Assembly (NCBI RefSeq): GCF_020531905.1
Contig: NZ_JAJAWG010000004.1
Span: forward strand, 1 to 64,000
Direction of reading: 5' to 3'
Source: Deefgea salmonis
Lineage (GTDB): Bacteria > Pseudomonadota > Gammaproteobacteria > Burkholderiales > Chitinibacteraceae
DNA length: 64,000 nucleotides
This document shows positions 26,169 through 35,356 of the stretch, one piece after another (the first letter of the stretch is position 1; every line of letters begins with the position of its first letter). The notes under the pieces are model-generated. The model saw nothing but the letters and a program-made list of their open reading frames with translations, did no database searches and was not told where the DNA came from. Position numbers and translations under genes: made by a program.

Positions 26169-29100
26169 GTGACCAATACCCTTTCTAATTCAGAGCAAGC
26201 AGAATCAAGAGATTCTTTAGGGCGAATTCGTCATGTTCTGGTGGCTTTGTTTATTTGTGTTTTTGTTGCCACCTTAGTCATACAGGGTATTTCGATTTGG
26301 CGCAGCTATCAAGCGGCGCTCGCTAAAGCCGAGCAAGAAATGCTATTGCTCACCCGTGCGTTTGAAGAACATGTTGGTCGCACGATGGAATCGACCATGT
26401 TTGCTTTGTCGGCCATTGAGCAAGATGCGGTCTTTCAATCTTGCGTCGCCGTAAAGGACCCCGCGTGCTTGCATGCCTATCTACAGCGGGTTGTGGTTCG
26501 ATATCCGCAATTAAGTAGTCTGGCTTTTGCCTGGGACACCGGCGAATTAGCCGCTTCCAGCGTGAAACATCCGATTGCAAAAATCAATGTCGCAAACGCA
26601 CAATTTTTCCGTGTGGCAAGGTCACGTCCACAAGCGCGATATTATATCGCCGAGCAGCAAAGCGACCCAATCATCCAGCACGATGTGATTCCATTTGTAA
26701 CCGCTATTTTGGATAGCAAAAATAATTTTTCAGGCGTTATTGTTGCGGGACTCAATCCGGATTATTTTCAAAAGTTTTATAATTCAATGGCCAATAACAA
26801 AGATATCGTGATTCGATTATTTCGTGATGACGGTATTTCTTTGGCACGCTATCCTTTTTTAGCCGGTGAAGTCGGGCGGGATATATCGCATCAAAATTTC
26901 TTTGAACGTGTATCTAGTGGTACCGAGAAGGGCATTTTTTATGAAAGTCATTCTTTAGATCAAGCTGCAAAAATTTATGGCTGGCACCGGGTTGTTGGCT
27001 GGCCATTGGGCGTTTCAATTGGTATTGATCGAGATGCCGTGCTAGCCACTTGGTGGCGAGAAACATATATCACACTGGGAATTGCGTTCACCTTGCTTTT
27101 GGCCGGATCCGCTTTACTCATTTATGTATTGCGACAATTAACGCGATTAGAAAGAACTGAGGCTGATTTATATTTAACTAAAGTCGCCATTGAAAATGGT
27201 GCTGATATGGCCATTTGGCTTGATCCGGCGGGGCATATTCGCTATGTGAATGCCACAACCTGCCATCGATTTGGCTATGCCGAGCATGATTTATTGGCCA
27301 TGCGTTTCCGAGATATTAATCCAGATTTTAAACCCGATAGTTGGCCTAAATTTTGGAATTTATTACGTCAACATCGACATTTATTTGACGAGATTTGTTT
27401 GAAAACCCGCACTGGAGAATCATTTCCGTGTGAAGTGCATTCCAATTACATTTTATTTAAAGGCCAAGAATATAACTGTGCTGTGGTGCGAGATATTTCG
27501 GAGCGGCGAATGCAAGAAGAAGCAATCGTTAAATCTGAACAGCAATTGCGTTTGGCTTTAGAGGCATCGAGTACGGGTTTATTTGATATGCCATTAGATG
27601 GCCGTCGAACCGCGATTACCAGCCCAGAATATGATCGTTTATTAGGGTATGAACCAGGTGAATTGGTTGAGACTTTTGATAAATGGAAAGAACAATTACA
27701 TCCCATTGATAAAGAGCAAGCTGTTTCGGCTTATCGAGACTATTACGCCGGACATTCGGCGCAATTTGCGGTTGATTTTCGTCGAAAAATTAAACGCGGT
27801 GAATTTCGTTGGTTTCAAACCCGAGGCAAATTTGTTGATTTTGATTCACGCGGTAAACCCAGTCGTTTAATTGGCACCATGACTGATATTACTGAACGTA
27901 AAGAAGCGCAAGATCGAATTACTGAATTGGCCAATTTTGATAGTGTTACCGGTTTAGCAAATCGTAATTTATTGCGTGATGAGCTGCGTTTGGCCTTGGC
28001 CAGTGCTGAAAAATATAATCGAAAACTCGCGGTGTTATTTTTAGATTTAGATCGCTTTAAAACCATTAATGATTCTTTGGGCCATTCTGCCGGTGATATG
28101 GTGCTGTCGCAATTGGCGACGCGTTTAAGGCAAATTGTCGGTAAGCAAGACATTTTATCTCGCCTCGGTGGTGATGAATTTGTTTTAGTCTTGGCCGATC
28201 TACCTAATCCGCTGATTGCCGGTGATGTGGCTGATCGAATTTTGTCGTCGTTTCAGCAATCCTTTACTTTAGAAGCGGGTAACTTTGCAACGTCGACGTC
28301 GATTGGGATTAGTGTTTTTCCAGATGATGGGCATGATCCTGATGTGTTAATTAAAAATGCCGATGTGGCAATGTATCAGGCCAAAACCAATGGTCGCAAT
28401 AATTATCAATACTTTACTGCCGATATGAATGCGCGGGCTTCGGAGCGATTGATTTTAGAAACCAGCATGCGCAATGCGCTAGAAAATAATGAATTTGAAT
28501 TGTATTTCCAGCCTCAAGTCAGCCTAGAAACTGGGCTAATTATTGGCGCAGAGGCCTTAATTCGTTGGCATCATCCAGAGAAAGGCTTGGTTTCGCCGGT
28601 CAAATTTATTCCGATTGCTGAAGAGTCACGGATGATTTTACCGATTGGTAATTGGGTGATGCTCGAGGCGTGTCGTCTTGCTGCCCAGTGGCAACGTGCG
28701 GGATTGGCCCCAATTACCATCGCCATCAATATGTCGCCGATGCAATTGCATCAGGCCAATTTATTGCAACTGATTCAAACTGCACTGGATCAATCAGGGT
28801 TGGCCGCTCAATATCTCGAAATTGAAGTGACTGAGTCGGTCATGATGCAAGAAGTGGAGCAGGTGATGCTCACGTTGCAGGGCATTAAACGGCTGGGCGT
28901 TAAATTGTCTTTGGATGATTTTGGGACCGGTTATTCCAGCTTGGCGTATTTAAAGCGTTTTGCATTTGATAAATTAAAAGTCGATCAAAGCTTTGTCAGT
29001 GATATTAGTTCAGATCCGAATGATGCGGCGATTGTGATGGCGATCATCGGTTTGGGCAAAACGCTAGGCATGTCGGTGTTGGCTGAAGGGGTCGAGACCG

Positions 29101-29225
29101 AGGCGCAATTGGCATTTTTGCGCTCGGCAGGAACGGATTCGATTCAAGGCTATTTATTTAGCCAACCCATCACTGCCGCGCAATTTGAAACCATGCAAAT
29201 ACAAAAAAAGGGTTTAAGCCTCTAG
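26169..29225 (+). CDS. Membrane sensor with PAS, GGDEF and EAL domains
   Basis: 1018 residues starting at GTG. A first membrane helix (about 23-45), a periplasmic Cache-like sensor (about 50-295), a second helix (about 300-322), two PAS domains (about 335-445 and 455-580), then GGDEF (about 590-750) and EAL (about 770-1010). The GGDEF motif (667-671) is intact; the I-site position reads GKQD, so product inhibition is doubtful. The EAL motif (795-797) and DDFGTGYSSL, EVTESVMM and VLAEGVET are intact, so phosphodiesterase activity is likely. It turns a periplasmic cue into cyclic-di-GMP level. The stop codon lies inside the CTAG flank of a MITE. Confidence 0.94.
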   Translation: MTNTLSNSEQAESRDSLGRIRHVLVALFICVFVATLVIQGISIWRSYQAALAKAEQEMLLLTRAFEEHVGRTMESTMFALSAIEQDAVFQSCVAVKDPACLHAYLQRVVVRYPQLSSLAFAWDTGELAASSVKHPIAKINVANAQFFRVARSRPQARYYIAEQQSDPIIQHDVIPFVTAILDSKNNFSGVIVAGLNPDYFQKFYNSMANNKDIVIRLFRDDGISLARYPFLAGEVGRDISHQNFFERVSSGTEKGIFYESHSLDQAAKIYGWHRVVGWPLGVSIGIDRDAVLATWWRETYITLGIAFTLLLAGSALLIYVLRQLTRLERTEADLYLTKVAIENGADMAIWLDPAGHIRYVNATTCHRFGYAEHDLLAMRFRDINPDFKPDSWPKFWNLLRQHRHLFDEICLKTRTGESFPCEVHSNYILFKGQEYNCAVVRDISERRMQEEAIVKSEQQLRLALEASSTGLFDMPLDGRRTAITSPEYDRLLGYEPGELVETFDKWKEQLHPIDKEQAVSAYRDYYAGHSAQFAVDFRRKIKRGEFRWFQTRGKFVDFDSRGKPSRLIGTMTDITERKEAQDRITELANFDSVTGLANRNLLRDELRLALASAEKYNRKLAVLFLDLDRFKTINDSLGHSAGDMVLSQLATRLRQIVGKQDILSRLGGDEFVLVLADLPNPLIAGDVADRILSSFQQSFTLEAGNFATSTSIGISVFPDDGHDPDVLIKNADVAMYQAKTNGRNNYQYFTADMNARASERLILETSMRNALENNEFELYFQPQVSLETGLIIGAEALIRWHHPEKGLVSPVKFIPIAEESRMILPIGNWVMLEACRLAAQWQRAGLAPITIAINMSPMQLHQANLLQLIQTALDQSGLAAQYLEIEVTESVMMQEVEQVMLTLQGIKRLGVKLSLDDFGTGYSSLAYLKRFAFDKLKVDQSFVSDISSDPNDAAIVMAIIGLGKTLGMSVLAEGVETEAQLAFLRSAGTDSIQGYLFSQPITAAQFETMQIQKKGLSL

Positions 29226-29508
29226 GGCCTGTTGACGTTTGGTTTTCAGTCGCTGCTTACGCGATTTTCGCGGCAGATCAAGGCATTTTATGCGACCAAT
29301 AACCCGTTATTCGAGCATGAAATAACGCAGATATGCCGCGAAAAGCGCCCAGCCCCTAGGGTTTGGCTGCGGCTTTTTGAAATCAAGTCAGCCTGACACT
29401 GCGTTGAAAAACGCTTGCATAGAATGACTATGCCACGCGTCTTTCGCCTTGTTTCAGGCCAAAATCAGCACAAACGCGATCCGCAAACCAAACGTCAACA
29501 GACCCTAG
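29222..29508. mobile_element. MITE-like element with 24-bp terminal inverted repeats
   Basis: The ends 29222-29245 and 29485-29508 are inverted copies with one mismatch (core TGTTGACGTTTGG). Both ends are flanked by CTAG, which could be a duplicated target of the YTAR type used by IS5-group transposases. The 287-bp unit has no open reading frame of note and contains inner inverted repeats (TTTTCGCGGCA against TGCCGCGAAAA). It is inserted exactly at the stop codon of the GGDEF-EAL gene. A second, solitary end is at 44988. It accounts for the gene-free stretch up to the acyl-CoA-binding protein. Confidence 0.8.
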
Positions 29509-29525
29509 TAATACCCCCTGGGGGT

Positions 29526-29792
29526 TTATTCGTCTTTGGCTTTTAATTCGTCCACTAGCGCAATATACATCTGCATTGCGCTGTCATTGCTGGTGCCAAT
29601 TAATTTGGCCCATGCATCGTATTTAGCTTGCGCAACAAATTGAATGGCAGAAGGACGATTGCCGCTGACGTCGCCTTCGCTGCCTTGCTTATACAGCGCG
29701 TAAAGGCGTAACTTGGTTTGAACGTCGGGGGCATCATTAAGATTCACTACTTCATCTTGTGCGGTTTTGAAACGGGCAGCTAAGTCGCTCAT
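29526..29792 (-). CDS. Acyl-CoA-binding protein
   Basis: 88 residues, the size and pattern of the four-helix acyl-CoA-binding protein family (ACBP): LAARFKTAQDEV, then TKLRLYALYKQGSEGD with the ligand-binding Tyr and Lys, and AKYDAWAKLIG. ACBP binds long-chain acyl-CoA and buffers it in the cytoplasm. It is common in eukaryotes and patchy in bacteria. Monocistronic, convergent with the GGDEF-EAL gene across the MITE. Divergent from dat, 138 bases away. Confidence 0.93.
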   Translation of the reverse strand: MSDLAARFKTAQDEVVNLNDAPDVQTKLRLYALYKQGSEGDVSGNRPSAIQFVAQAKYDAWAKLIGTSNDSAMQMYIALVDELKAKDE

Positions 29793-29930
29793 GGATCCAC
29801 CTTATGAAACGTTTGTTTGAAAATACTGCTGAGTATAGACTGAGAATACAAATCTCTCCAAGCCCTACGAATCAATTGCGCCACATTGCGACGCAGTGTC
29901 GTAACGGCGCTTTATTTGATAGGATCTGCC

Positions 29931-30806
29931 ATGCAAATACCGCATAAAATTGCTTTTTTAAATGGTCAATTTGCGCCGTTGGCTGAGTTAAAAATCTCGG
30001 TTATGGATCGAGGTTTTTTATTGGGTGACGGCGTTTATGAAATGATTCCGGTTTATCAGCGGGTTGCTTTTCGCTTGGATGAGCATTTGGCGCGGCTAGC
30101 TCATAATTTGGCCCAAGTTAGCATTGAAAACCCGTATTCGAGGCCAGCGTGGCGTGAGCATATTCAGACCCTCATCCAAGCGCAAACGTTTGTCGATCAA
30201 TCGATTTATTTACAAGTATCGCGCGGTCCCGCGTATCCGCGCCAGCATGCTTTTCCGCTACAAGCCACGCCGACGGTATTGATGTTTGCCGATCCCCTTG
30301 AGCCGCCACCAGCGCAGGCCATTGAATCTGGCGTCAGTGCGATCACCTGCGATGATCTTCGCTGGCAGCGTTGTAATATCAAGGCCATTTCTTTATTGGC
30401 TAATGTACTGGCCAAGCAAGAAGCAGTGGATGCGGGCGTTGCCGAGGCGATTTTATTGCGCGATGGCGTTATGCTTGAAGGTGCTGCGAGCAATATTTTT
30501 ATCGTTAAAGACGCGGTAATTTATACGCCAGCGCCGTCAAATTTAATGCTCACAGGAATCACCTATGACGTGATTTTAGAGCTGGCTCGCCAGCATGCTT
30601 TGCCACTCCAGCTCGAGCGAGTTACGGCACAGATGCTGCGTGAAGCGGATGAAGTTTGGTTGACGTCTTCATCGAAAGAAATTCTCGCCATCGTGAATTT
30701 GGATGGGCAAGCAGTAGGAAATGGCCAAGTTGGCCCCATATATAAAACCATGTATGGTTTGTACCAAGATTTTAAAATGACGGTGATGCACCGTGGACAG
30801 GAGTAA
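29931..30806 (+). CDS. dat: D-amino-acid transaminase (class IV aminotransferase)
   Basis: 291 residues from ATG 29931 with AGGA upstream; an in-frame TTG at 29886 is less likely. Fold-type IV PLP enzyme: DRGFLLGDGVYEMIPVY, the PLP lysine K151 in CNIKAISLLANVLAK and EGAASNIF. D-amino-acid transaminase supplies D-Glu or D-Ala; branched-chain aminotransferase and ADC lyase are related alternatives. It heads dat-ybeD-lipB-lipA, a usual betaproteobacterial order, with six bases to ybeD. Confidence 0.88.
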   Translation: MQIPHKIAFLNGQFAPLAELKISVMDRGFLLGDGVYEMIPVYQRVAFRLDEHLARLAHNLAQVSIENPYSRPAWREHIQTLIQAQTFVDQSIYLQVSRGPAYPRQHAFPLQATPTVLMFADPLEPPPAQAIESGVSAITCDDLRWQRCNIKAISLLANVLAKQEAVDAGVAEAILLRDGVMLEGAASNIFIVKDAVIYTPAPSNLMLTGITYDVILELARQHALPLQLERVTAQMLREADEVWLTSSSKEILAIVNLDGQAVGNGQVGPIYKTMYGLYQDFKMTVMHRGQE

Positions 30807-30811
30807 GCATA

Positions 30812-31111
30812 ATGGTAGGTTTTACAGATGTACCGAGTCAGAAACTAGAAGATTTAGTCACATTTCCGGTCTTAATTCCTGTGAAAGTAGTGAGTCATAA
30901 AAGCATTAGCCATGCTGAATTTGTCAAAGAAATTGTCCAAGTCACGCAAGGATTGATCGCTGATTTTGTAGAAGACCAAATTGAGCATCGCGCGTCAACC
31001 AGTGGCAATTACCATGCTTTAACGTTGATGATTACCTTTGAAAATGTTGAGCAAGTACACGCGCTTGACGCCGCTTTACGCGCGCATCATATGGTTCGTA
31101 TGGTGCTTTAA
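30812..31111 (+). CDS. ybeD: YbeD/DUF493 (UPF0250) protein
   Basis: 99 residues. LEDLVTFPVLIPVKVV and the C-terminal DAALRAHHMVRMVL are the UPF0250 signature of a small ACT-like alpha/beta fold. Function is unproven; constant linkage to lipB suggests a regulatory role in lipoate metabolism. Sits directly against lipB: the lipB GTG follows the stop without a gap. Confidence 0.93.
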   Translation: MVGFTDVPSQKLEDLVTFPVLIPVKVVSHKSISHAEFVKEIVQVTQGLIADFVEDQIEHRASTSGNYHALTLMITFENVEQVHALDAALRAHHMVRMVL

Positions 31112-31756
31112 GTGCCAGATTTGATTGTAAAACAGTTAGGGCAAGTCGATTATTTGCCGACCTTTGAGGCGATGCAGGCATTTACCAGTCAACGCGGAGC
31201 TAGCACGCCTGATGAATTGTGGTTGCTGGAGCATCCGCCGGTATTTACTCAAGGCTTAGCGGGTAAACCTGAGCATATTTTGAGCCAAAGCGCGATTCCG
31301 ATCGTGCAGATCGATCGGGGTGGACAGGTCACCTATCATGGTCCGGGGCAGTTGATTGCGTATTTATTGCTCGATTTGCGACGGCATAAGTTGGGCGTGC
31401 GCGATTTAGTGCGCTTGCTTGAAAACAGCGTGATTGCGGTGCTTGCTGATGAGGGCATTACCGCCTATGGCAAAGTGGATGCGCCGGGCGTGTATGTGAT
31501 GCTGCACCGTGAGGGTTTTGATTTTGAAGCTAAAATTGCCAGCTTGGGTTTGCGGATTAAAAATGGCTGTTGTTATCATGGCTTGGCATTGAATGTCAGC
31601 ATGGATTTAGCGCCATTTCAGCAAATTAATCCTTGTGGCTATCAAGGCTTGCAAGTCACGCGCATGCTCGATATGGGGATTAACAAGACACCCGCAGATT
31701 TGTTCGGTAAAATGGCCGACAAAATTCTTCAACAAATCAAGCAATTACCCGCATAA
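31112..31756 (+). CDS. lipB: Octanoyltransferase LipB
   Basis: 214 residues starting at GTG immediately after ybeD. Motifs [31 protein letters not shown] and [19 protein letters not shown] (catalytic Lys and Cys) are intact. LipB moves octanoyl groups from acyl carrier protein to the lipoyl domains of 2-oxoacid dehydrogenases and the glycine cleavage H protein. LipA follows 22 bases later and completes the pathway. Confidence 0.96.
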   Translation: MPDLIVKQLGQVDYLPTFEAMQAFTSQRGASTPDELWLLEHPPVFTQGLAGKPEHILSQSAIPIVQIDRGGQVTYHGPGQLIAYLLLDLRRHKLGVRDLVRLLENSVIAVLADEGITAYGKVDAPGVYVMLHREGFDFEAKIASLGLRIKNGCCYHGLALNVSMDLAPFQQINPCGYQGLQVTRMLDMGINKTPADLFGKMADKILQQIKQLPA

Positions 31757-31778
31757 AAAGTACGGTAATTCGGACGAT

Positions 31779-32771
31779 ATGACAGATCAAATCAAAGAAG
31801 GGGCCAGCGTGCCCACCAGCAAACCGGCAAGTAAAGAAGTCGGTGTTAAGTTAAAGGGTGAAGCGAAAACGGCCCGTATTCCGATTAAAATCGTTCAGCT
31901 TGAAACCAAAATCAAAAAGCCCGAATGGATTCGCGTGCAAGCGGCCAGTCATAACAGCCGCTTTTATGAAATCAAACAGATTTTGCGTGAGCAAAAACTG
32001 CATACGGTCTGTGAAGAAGCAACTTGCCCCAATATTGGTGAGTGTTTTGGTAAAGGCACCGCCACCTTTATGATCATGGGCGACATCTGTACGCGGCGCT
32101 GCCCGTTCTGTGATGTGGGCCATGGCCGACCGAATCCGCTCGATGAGAATGAACCGCGTCACTTGGGCGAAACGATTGCGGCATTAAAGCTCAAATATGT
32201 GGTCATTACCTCGGTTGATCGGGATGATTTACGCGACGGTGGTGCCGCGCATTTTGCGGAGTGTATTCAAACCACCCGTCAATTGAGCCCAGAAACGCAA
32301 ATCGAAGTGCTGGTTCCCGATTTTCGTGGCCGGGTTGAATTGGCGCTGGAAACCTTCAAAGACGCTTTGCCTGATGTGATGAATCATAATTTAGAAACCG
32401 CGCCGCGCCTGTATAAGCAAGCGCGCCCGGGCTCGGATTACCAGCATTCATTAGACTTGCTCAAAGAATTCAAACGCCTTTATCCAGCAGTCAGCACCAA
32501 GTCGGGCATTATGGTCGGCTTGGGTGAGACTGATGAAGAGGTGTTCCAAGTGATGGCCGATATGCGCGCGCATAATATTGATATGATTACCATCGGTCAG
32601 TACCTGCAGCCATCCAACGGTCACTTGCCGGTGCTGCGTTATGTGCATCCAGATCAATTCAAAGTCTTTGAAAAACACGCCTATGAATTAGGCTTTAAAC
32701 ATGCGGCAGTAGGCGCAATGGTTCGATCTAGCTACCACGCTGATGAGCAAGCGCATGGCGCAGGAGTTTAG
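31779..32771 (+). CDS. lipA: Lipoyl synthase LipA (radical SAM)
   Basis: 330 residues from ATG 31779; the longer in-frame reading begins inside lipB and is rejected. The two iron-sulfur sites are [12 protein letters not shown] (auxiliary cluster, C-x4-C-x5-C) and CTRRCPFC (radical SAM C-x3-C-x2-C). A lysine-rich N-terminal tail (about 1-40) precedes them. It inserts two sulfurs at C6 and C8 of protein-bound octanoate. Last gene of the operon, followed by a strong terminator. Confidence 0.96.
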   Translation: MTDQIKEGASVPTSKPASKEVGVKLKGEAKTARIPIKIVQLETKIKKPEWIRVQAASHNSRFYEIKQILREQKLHTVCEEATCPNIGECFGKGTATFMIMGDICTRRCPFCDVGHGRPNPLDENEPRHLGETIAALKLKYVVITSVDRDDLRDGGAAHFAECIQTTRQLSPETQIEVLVPDFRGRVELALETFKDALPDVMNHNLETAPRLYKQARPGSDYQHSLDLLKEFKRLYPAVSTKSGIMVGLGETDEEVFQVMADMRAHNIDMITIGQYLQPSNGHLPVLRYVHPDQFKVFEKHAYELGFKHAAVGAMVRSSYHADEQAHGAGV

Positions 32772-32820
32772 TCGTTAACGCTTCGAAGTCCTGAATGCCA
32801 AATACGATTGTGTATCCAAC

Positions 32821-32857
32821 AAAAATGCCCCGAATCAATCGGGGCATTTTTGTTTTA
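32821..32857 (+). terminator. Rho-independent terminator of the lip operon
   Basis: A 13-bp perfect stem (32821-32833 with 32839-32851) with GC-rich core CCCCGA/TCGGGG and a T-rich tail. Fifty bases after the lipA stop. Confidence 0.93.
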
Positions 32858-32869
32858 CTCGGTAACAAG

Positions 32870-32883
32870 GTAAGGGCTCAGCC
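32870..32883 (+). repeat. Extra copy of the IS66 end tip
   Basis: GTAAGGGCTCAGCC occurs here and again at 32901-32914, where it forms the tip of the left terminal repeat of the IS66 element. The 31-base offset suggests a partial end duplication or remnant of an earlier insertion. GGTAAGG/CCTTACC also makes a small hairpin here. Confidence 0.65.
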
Positions 32884-32976
32884 TTACCTAGAGGTAAATT
32901 GTAAGGGCTCAGCCGTTCCACCTCAATTGTCGTTTTAATTCAGGCATGCTGCGCTTTTGATTTTTGGGAGCGCACC

Positions 32977-33309
32977 ATGGGACGGTGGATTGATGCTTTG
33001 CAATGGGTGCAACGTTGGCAGGCTAGTGGTTTAACTCAAGCCGAGTTTGTCCGAGTGCACCAGCTTAAACGCACTACTTTTTCCAGTTGGCTGCGCCGTA
33101 GCCGCCTCGAATCTGCCGACGCATCTTCAGCTGCAATCACCGAACCGCAGATCGCCCCGAAACCATCGGCTTCAAGCATCGTGCCCGCACAATGGCCCGC
33201 ACCCGTTGCGGTGCAGTTGCAGTTGAATTTCCCCTCCGGCGTAACCCTGACTTTGCCTGCGGCGACCGATCCGGCTTGGGTCGCGTCTTTATTGCGCGGT
33301 TTGGCATGA
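32977..33309 (+). CDS. tnpA: IS66 accessory protein TnpA
   Basis: 110 residues. The N-terminal half is a helix-turn-helix of the IS66 OrfA type (WVQRWQASGLTQAEFVRVHQ, then TTFSSWLRRSRLE), and the rest is a Pro/Ala-rich tail. It is required for transposition of IS66 elements but its exact role is unclear. Its stop overlaps the start of tnpB by four bases (ATGA). Confidence 0.9.
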   Translation: MGRWIDALQWVQRWQASGLTQAEFVRVHQLKRTTFSSWLRRSRLESADASSAAITEPQIAPKPSASSIVPAQWPAPVAVQLQLNFPSGVTLTLPAATDPAWVASLLRGLA

Positions 33310-33647
33310 TGCCGCCATTCACTTCGCTGCAATTGGTCGTCGAACCGGTCGATATGCGCCTCGGTATCGAGGGTTTGTCGGCCAAGATTCACGCCAGTTT
33401 GCAGCGTTCACCCGTCGAGGGTGCGGCGTATGCCTTTCGCAATCAGCGCAGCAATCGCCTCAAAGTGTTGCTGTGGGATCGCTCTGGCGTGTGGTTGGCG
33501 CAACGGCGTTTGCATCACGGTCGATTTATTTGGCCACAATCGGGCGATGCAGTGTTTACGCTGGATGCGGCGCAGTGGCAATGGTTGGTGAGCGGTGTCG
33601 ATTGGCAACGACTCGCGCCGCCACCGCTAGCAGAATACGTCTACTAA
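33306..33647 (+). CDS. tnpB: IS66 accessory protein TnpB
   Basis: 113 residues from ATG 33306, coupled to tnpA; a longer in-frame reading overlaps tnpA and is rejected. The sequence VVEPVDMRLGIEGLSAKI and the later LLWDRSGVWLAQRRLHHGRF and WPQSGD are the IS66 Orf2/TnpB signature. This is unrelated to the RNA-guided TnpB of IS605 elements. Confidence 0.93.
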   Translation: MMPPFTSLQLVVEPVDMRLGIEGLSAKIHASLQRSPVEGAAYAFRNQRSNRLKVLLWDRSGVWLAQRRLHHGRFIWPQSGDAVFTLDAAQWQWLVSGVDWQRLAPPPLAEYVY

Positions 33648-33680
33648 TTCACGATGAGGATGGATAAAACAGTTGTCGCA

Positions 33681-33725
33681 GTATTGCCCTATATAACATG
33701 AAAAATATGATTTGTAGGGCAATAC
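33681..33725. promoter_or_regulatory. 11-bp inverted repeat before tnpC
   Basis: GTATTGCCCTA (33681-33691) and its exact complement (33715-33725) enclose an AT-rich 23-base loop. It ends 16 bases before the tnpC start and could limit transposase expression as an RNA hairpin or operator. Confidence 0.5.
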
Positions 33726-33741
33726 CCTGTAAAATCAACAC

Positions 33742-35313
33742 ATGGACCTCGCTCAAGAACTCGCCAATTCAAACCTACCCGCCGCAGTCCGCGCGGCGAT
33801 TTTGGCGCAGTCTGAGTTACTCACCCAGCAAGATCAACAACTCAAACAATACGTCTCCGACATCCAAAATAAAACGCAAACCATCGAAGCGCTAACGATG
33901 GAATTGGCCTATCTGCGCCGCATGCGTTATGGCGCCAAGACCGAAGTGATGAGTAGCGAGCAGCGGGATTTATTTGAAGAAGCGCTCGATGCCGATATGG
34001 CCGCGCTGGAAGCTAAACTTGCCGCCGAGCAAGCCAACAACACCCCCGAAGTCAGCAACAAAACGCCACGCATTCGCGCAGGTCGCCAAGCCTTACCGGC
34101 GCATTTACCGCGTACCGATATGGTTCATGAACCTGAGTCGTGCACCTGCGGCCAATGTGGTCAGGGTTTGGTTAAAGTCGGTGAAGACATTAGCGAGCAA
34201 CTGCATGTGCAACCGGCGGTATTTAGCGTGCTGCGCCACATTCGCCCGCAATACGCTTGCCGCAGCTGCCAAACGATGACCGCCGCGCCGATTCCGGCGG
34301 CGATCATCAACGGTGGTTTACCCACTGCTGCGACTTTAGCTTGGGTGATGGTCAGCAAATACGTCGATCATTTACCGCTGTATCGGCTACGAAAAATCGC
34401 TGAACGCAGCGAAGTGCCGTTAGCAGAAAGCACGCTGGCCAGTTGGGTCGGCACCGTCGGCTGGTGGTTGCAGCCGCTGGCGGATCGATTGCGTGAACGA
34501 CTGAAAGGCGAAACGGTGCTGCATGCCGATGAAACGCCGGTCAAGCAGCTTGATCCGGGCAAAGGCAAAACCAAAACCGCGTATTTATGGGCGTATCGCA
34601 ACACGCCTTTGAGTGGCAGTGCGCCGATCATTTTGTTTGATTATCAAGGCGGTCGCTCGGGTCAACACGTCCGCGATTTCCTCGCCGATTGGCAAGGTCA
34701 ACTGATGGTCGACGATTACGGCGGCTACAAAGCGCTGTTCAAAACCGGCGTGATTGAGCTGGGCTGTTGGGCGCACGCACGACGCAAATTCTTCGAATTG
34801 CATCAGGCCAACGGTAGCGCCGTGGCGTTTGAGGCATTGCGCCGAATTGGCGAACTGTATGCGCTGGAAGCGCAGGCCAAAGATTTAAACCCCGAACAAC
34901 GCCGAGCGCTACGGCAGCAAGCAGCGCAACCTAAACTGCTCGAATTCAAGATTTGGTTGGATGAAACTGGCAGCAAAGTTGCGCCCAATAGCGCCCTGGC
35001 CAAAGCGATCATTTACAGCCAACGGCGCTGGGCCGCGCTTGAACGCTACGCCCACAGCGGCATCGCGCCAATCGATAACAATCCGGTCGAAAACAGTATT
35101 CGGCCGATTGCGATTGGCAAAAAGAACTGGTTATTTGCGGGCAGTGAACGTGCCGGCCAACGCGCTGCCGCGATTCAAACGCTGCTGGGCACCGCCAAAC
35201 TCAACGACCTAGACCCGATGGCCTGGCTCACCGACACCCTAGAAAAACTCCCCACTTGGCCGAACAGCCGCATCGACGAATTACTACCGCTACGAGCGCT
35301 AACAGAAAAATAA
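33742..35313 (+). CDS. tnpC: IS66 transposase TnpC
   Basis: 523 residues, full length. N-terminal leucine-rich coiled coil (about 1-75), a zinc-binding part CTCGQCGQ with CRSCQ (about 134-177), then the DDE core: HADETPVKQL, VDDYGGYKALF and NPVENSIRPIAIGKKNWLF hold the three acidic residues. A C-terminal helical tail follows. No frameshift or stop is seen, so the element may be active. Confidence 0.95.
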   Translation: MDLAQELANSNLPAAVRAAILAQSELLTQQDQQLKQYVSDIQNKTQTIEALTMELAYLRRMRYGAKTEVMSSEQRDLFEEALDADMAALEAKLAAEQANNTPEVSNKTPRIRAGRQALPAHLPRTDMVHEPESCTCGQCGQGLVKVGEDISEQLHVQPAVFSVLRHIRPQYACRSCQTMTAAPIPAAIINGGLPTAATLAWVMVSKYVDHLPLYRLRKIAERSEVPLAESTLASWVGTVGWWLQPLADRLRERLKGETVLHADETPVKQLDPGKGKTKTAYLWAYRNTPLSGSAPIILFDYQGGRSGQHVRDFLADWQGQLMVDDYGGYKALFKTGVIELGCWAHARRKFFELHQANGSAVAFEALRRIGELYALEAQAKDLNPEQRRALRQQAAQPKLLEFKIWLDETGSKVAPNSALAKAIIYSQRRWAALERYAHSGIAPIDNNPVENSIRPIAIGKKNWLFAGSERAGQRAAAIQTLLGTAKLNDLDPMAWLTDTLEKLPTWPNSRIDELLPLRALTEK

Positions 35314-35356
35314 GCTTCAAAGTGGTGGAGCGGCTGAGCGCTTACGAAAAAACGAT

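Larger units (their letters stand above)
32901..35345 (+). mobile_element. IS66-family insertion sequence (tnpA-tnpB-tnpC), apparently complete
   Basis: About 2.45 kb. The ends 32901-32922 and 35324-35345 are 22-bp inverted repeats with two mismatches (GTAAG at the tips). It carries the three genes of IS66 elements, all open. The eight bases outside each end differ (GGTAAATT and GAAAAAAC), so no 8-bp target duplication is seen. It lies between the lip terminator and the 3' end of nadE, 11 bases past the nadE stop. It looks more GC-rich than the surrounding genes, consistent with recent arrival. Confidence 0.9.

Noticed and set aside
33306-33647. TnpB as an RNA-guided nuclease of the IS605/IS200 type
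   Set aside because: Only the name is shared; this is the small IS66 accessory protein with no RuvC motifs.
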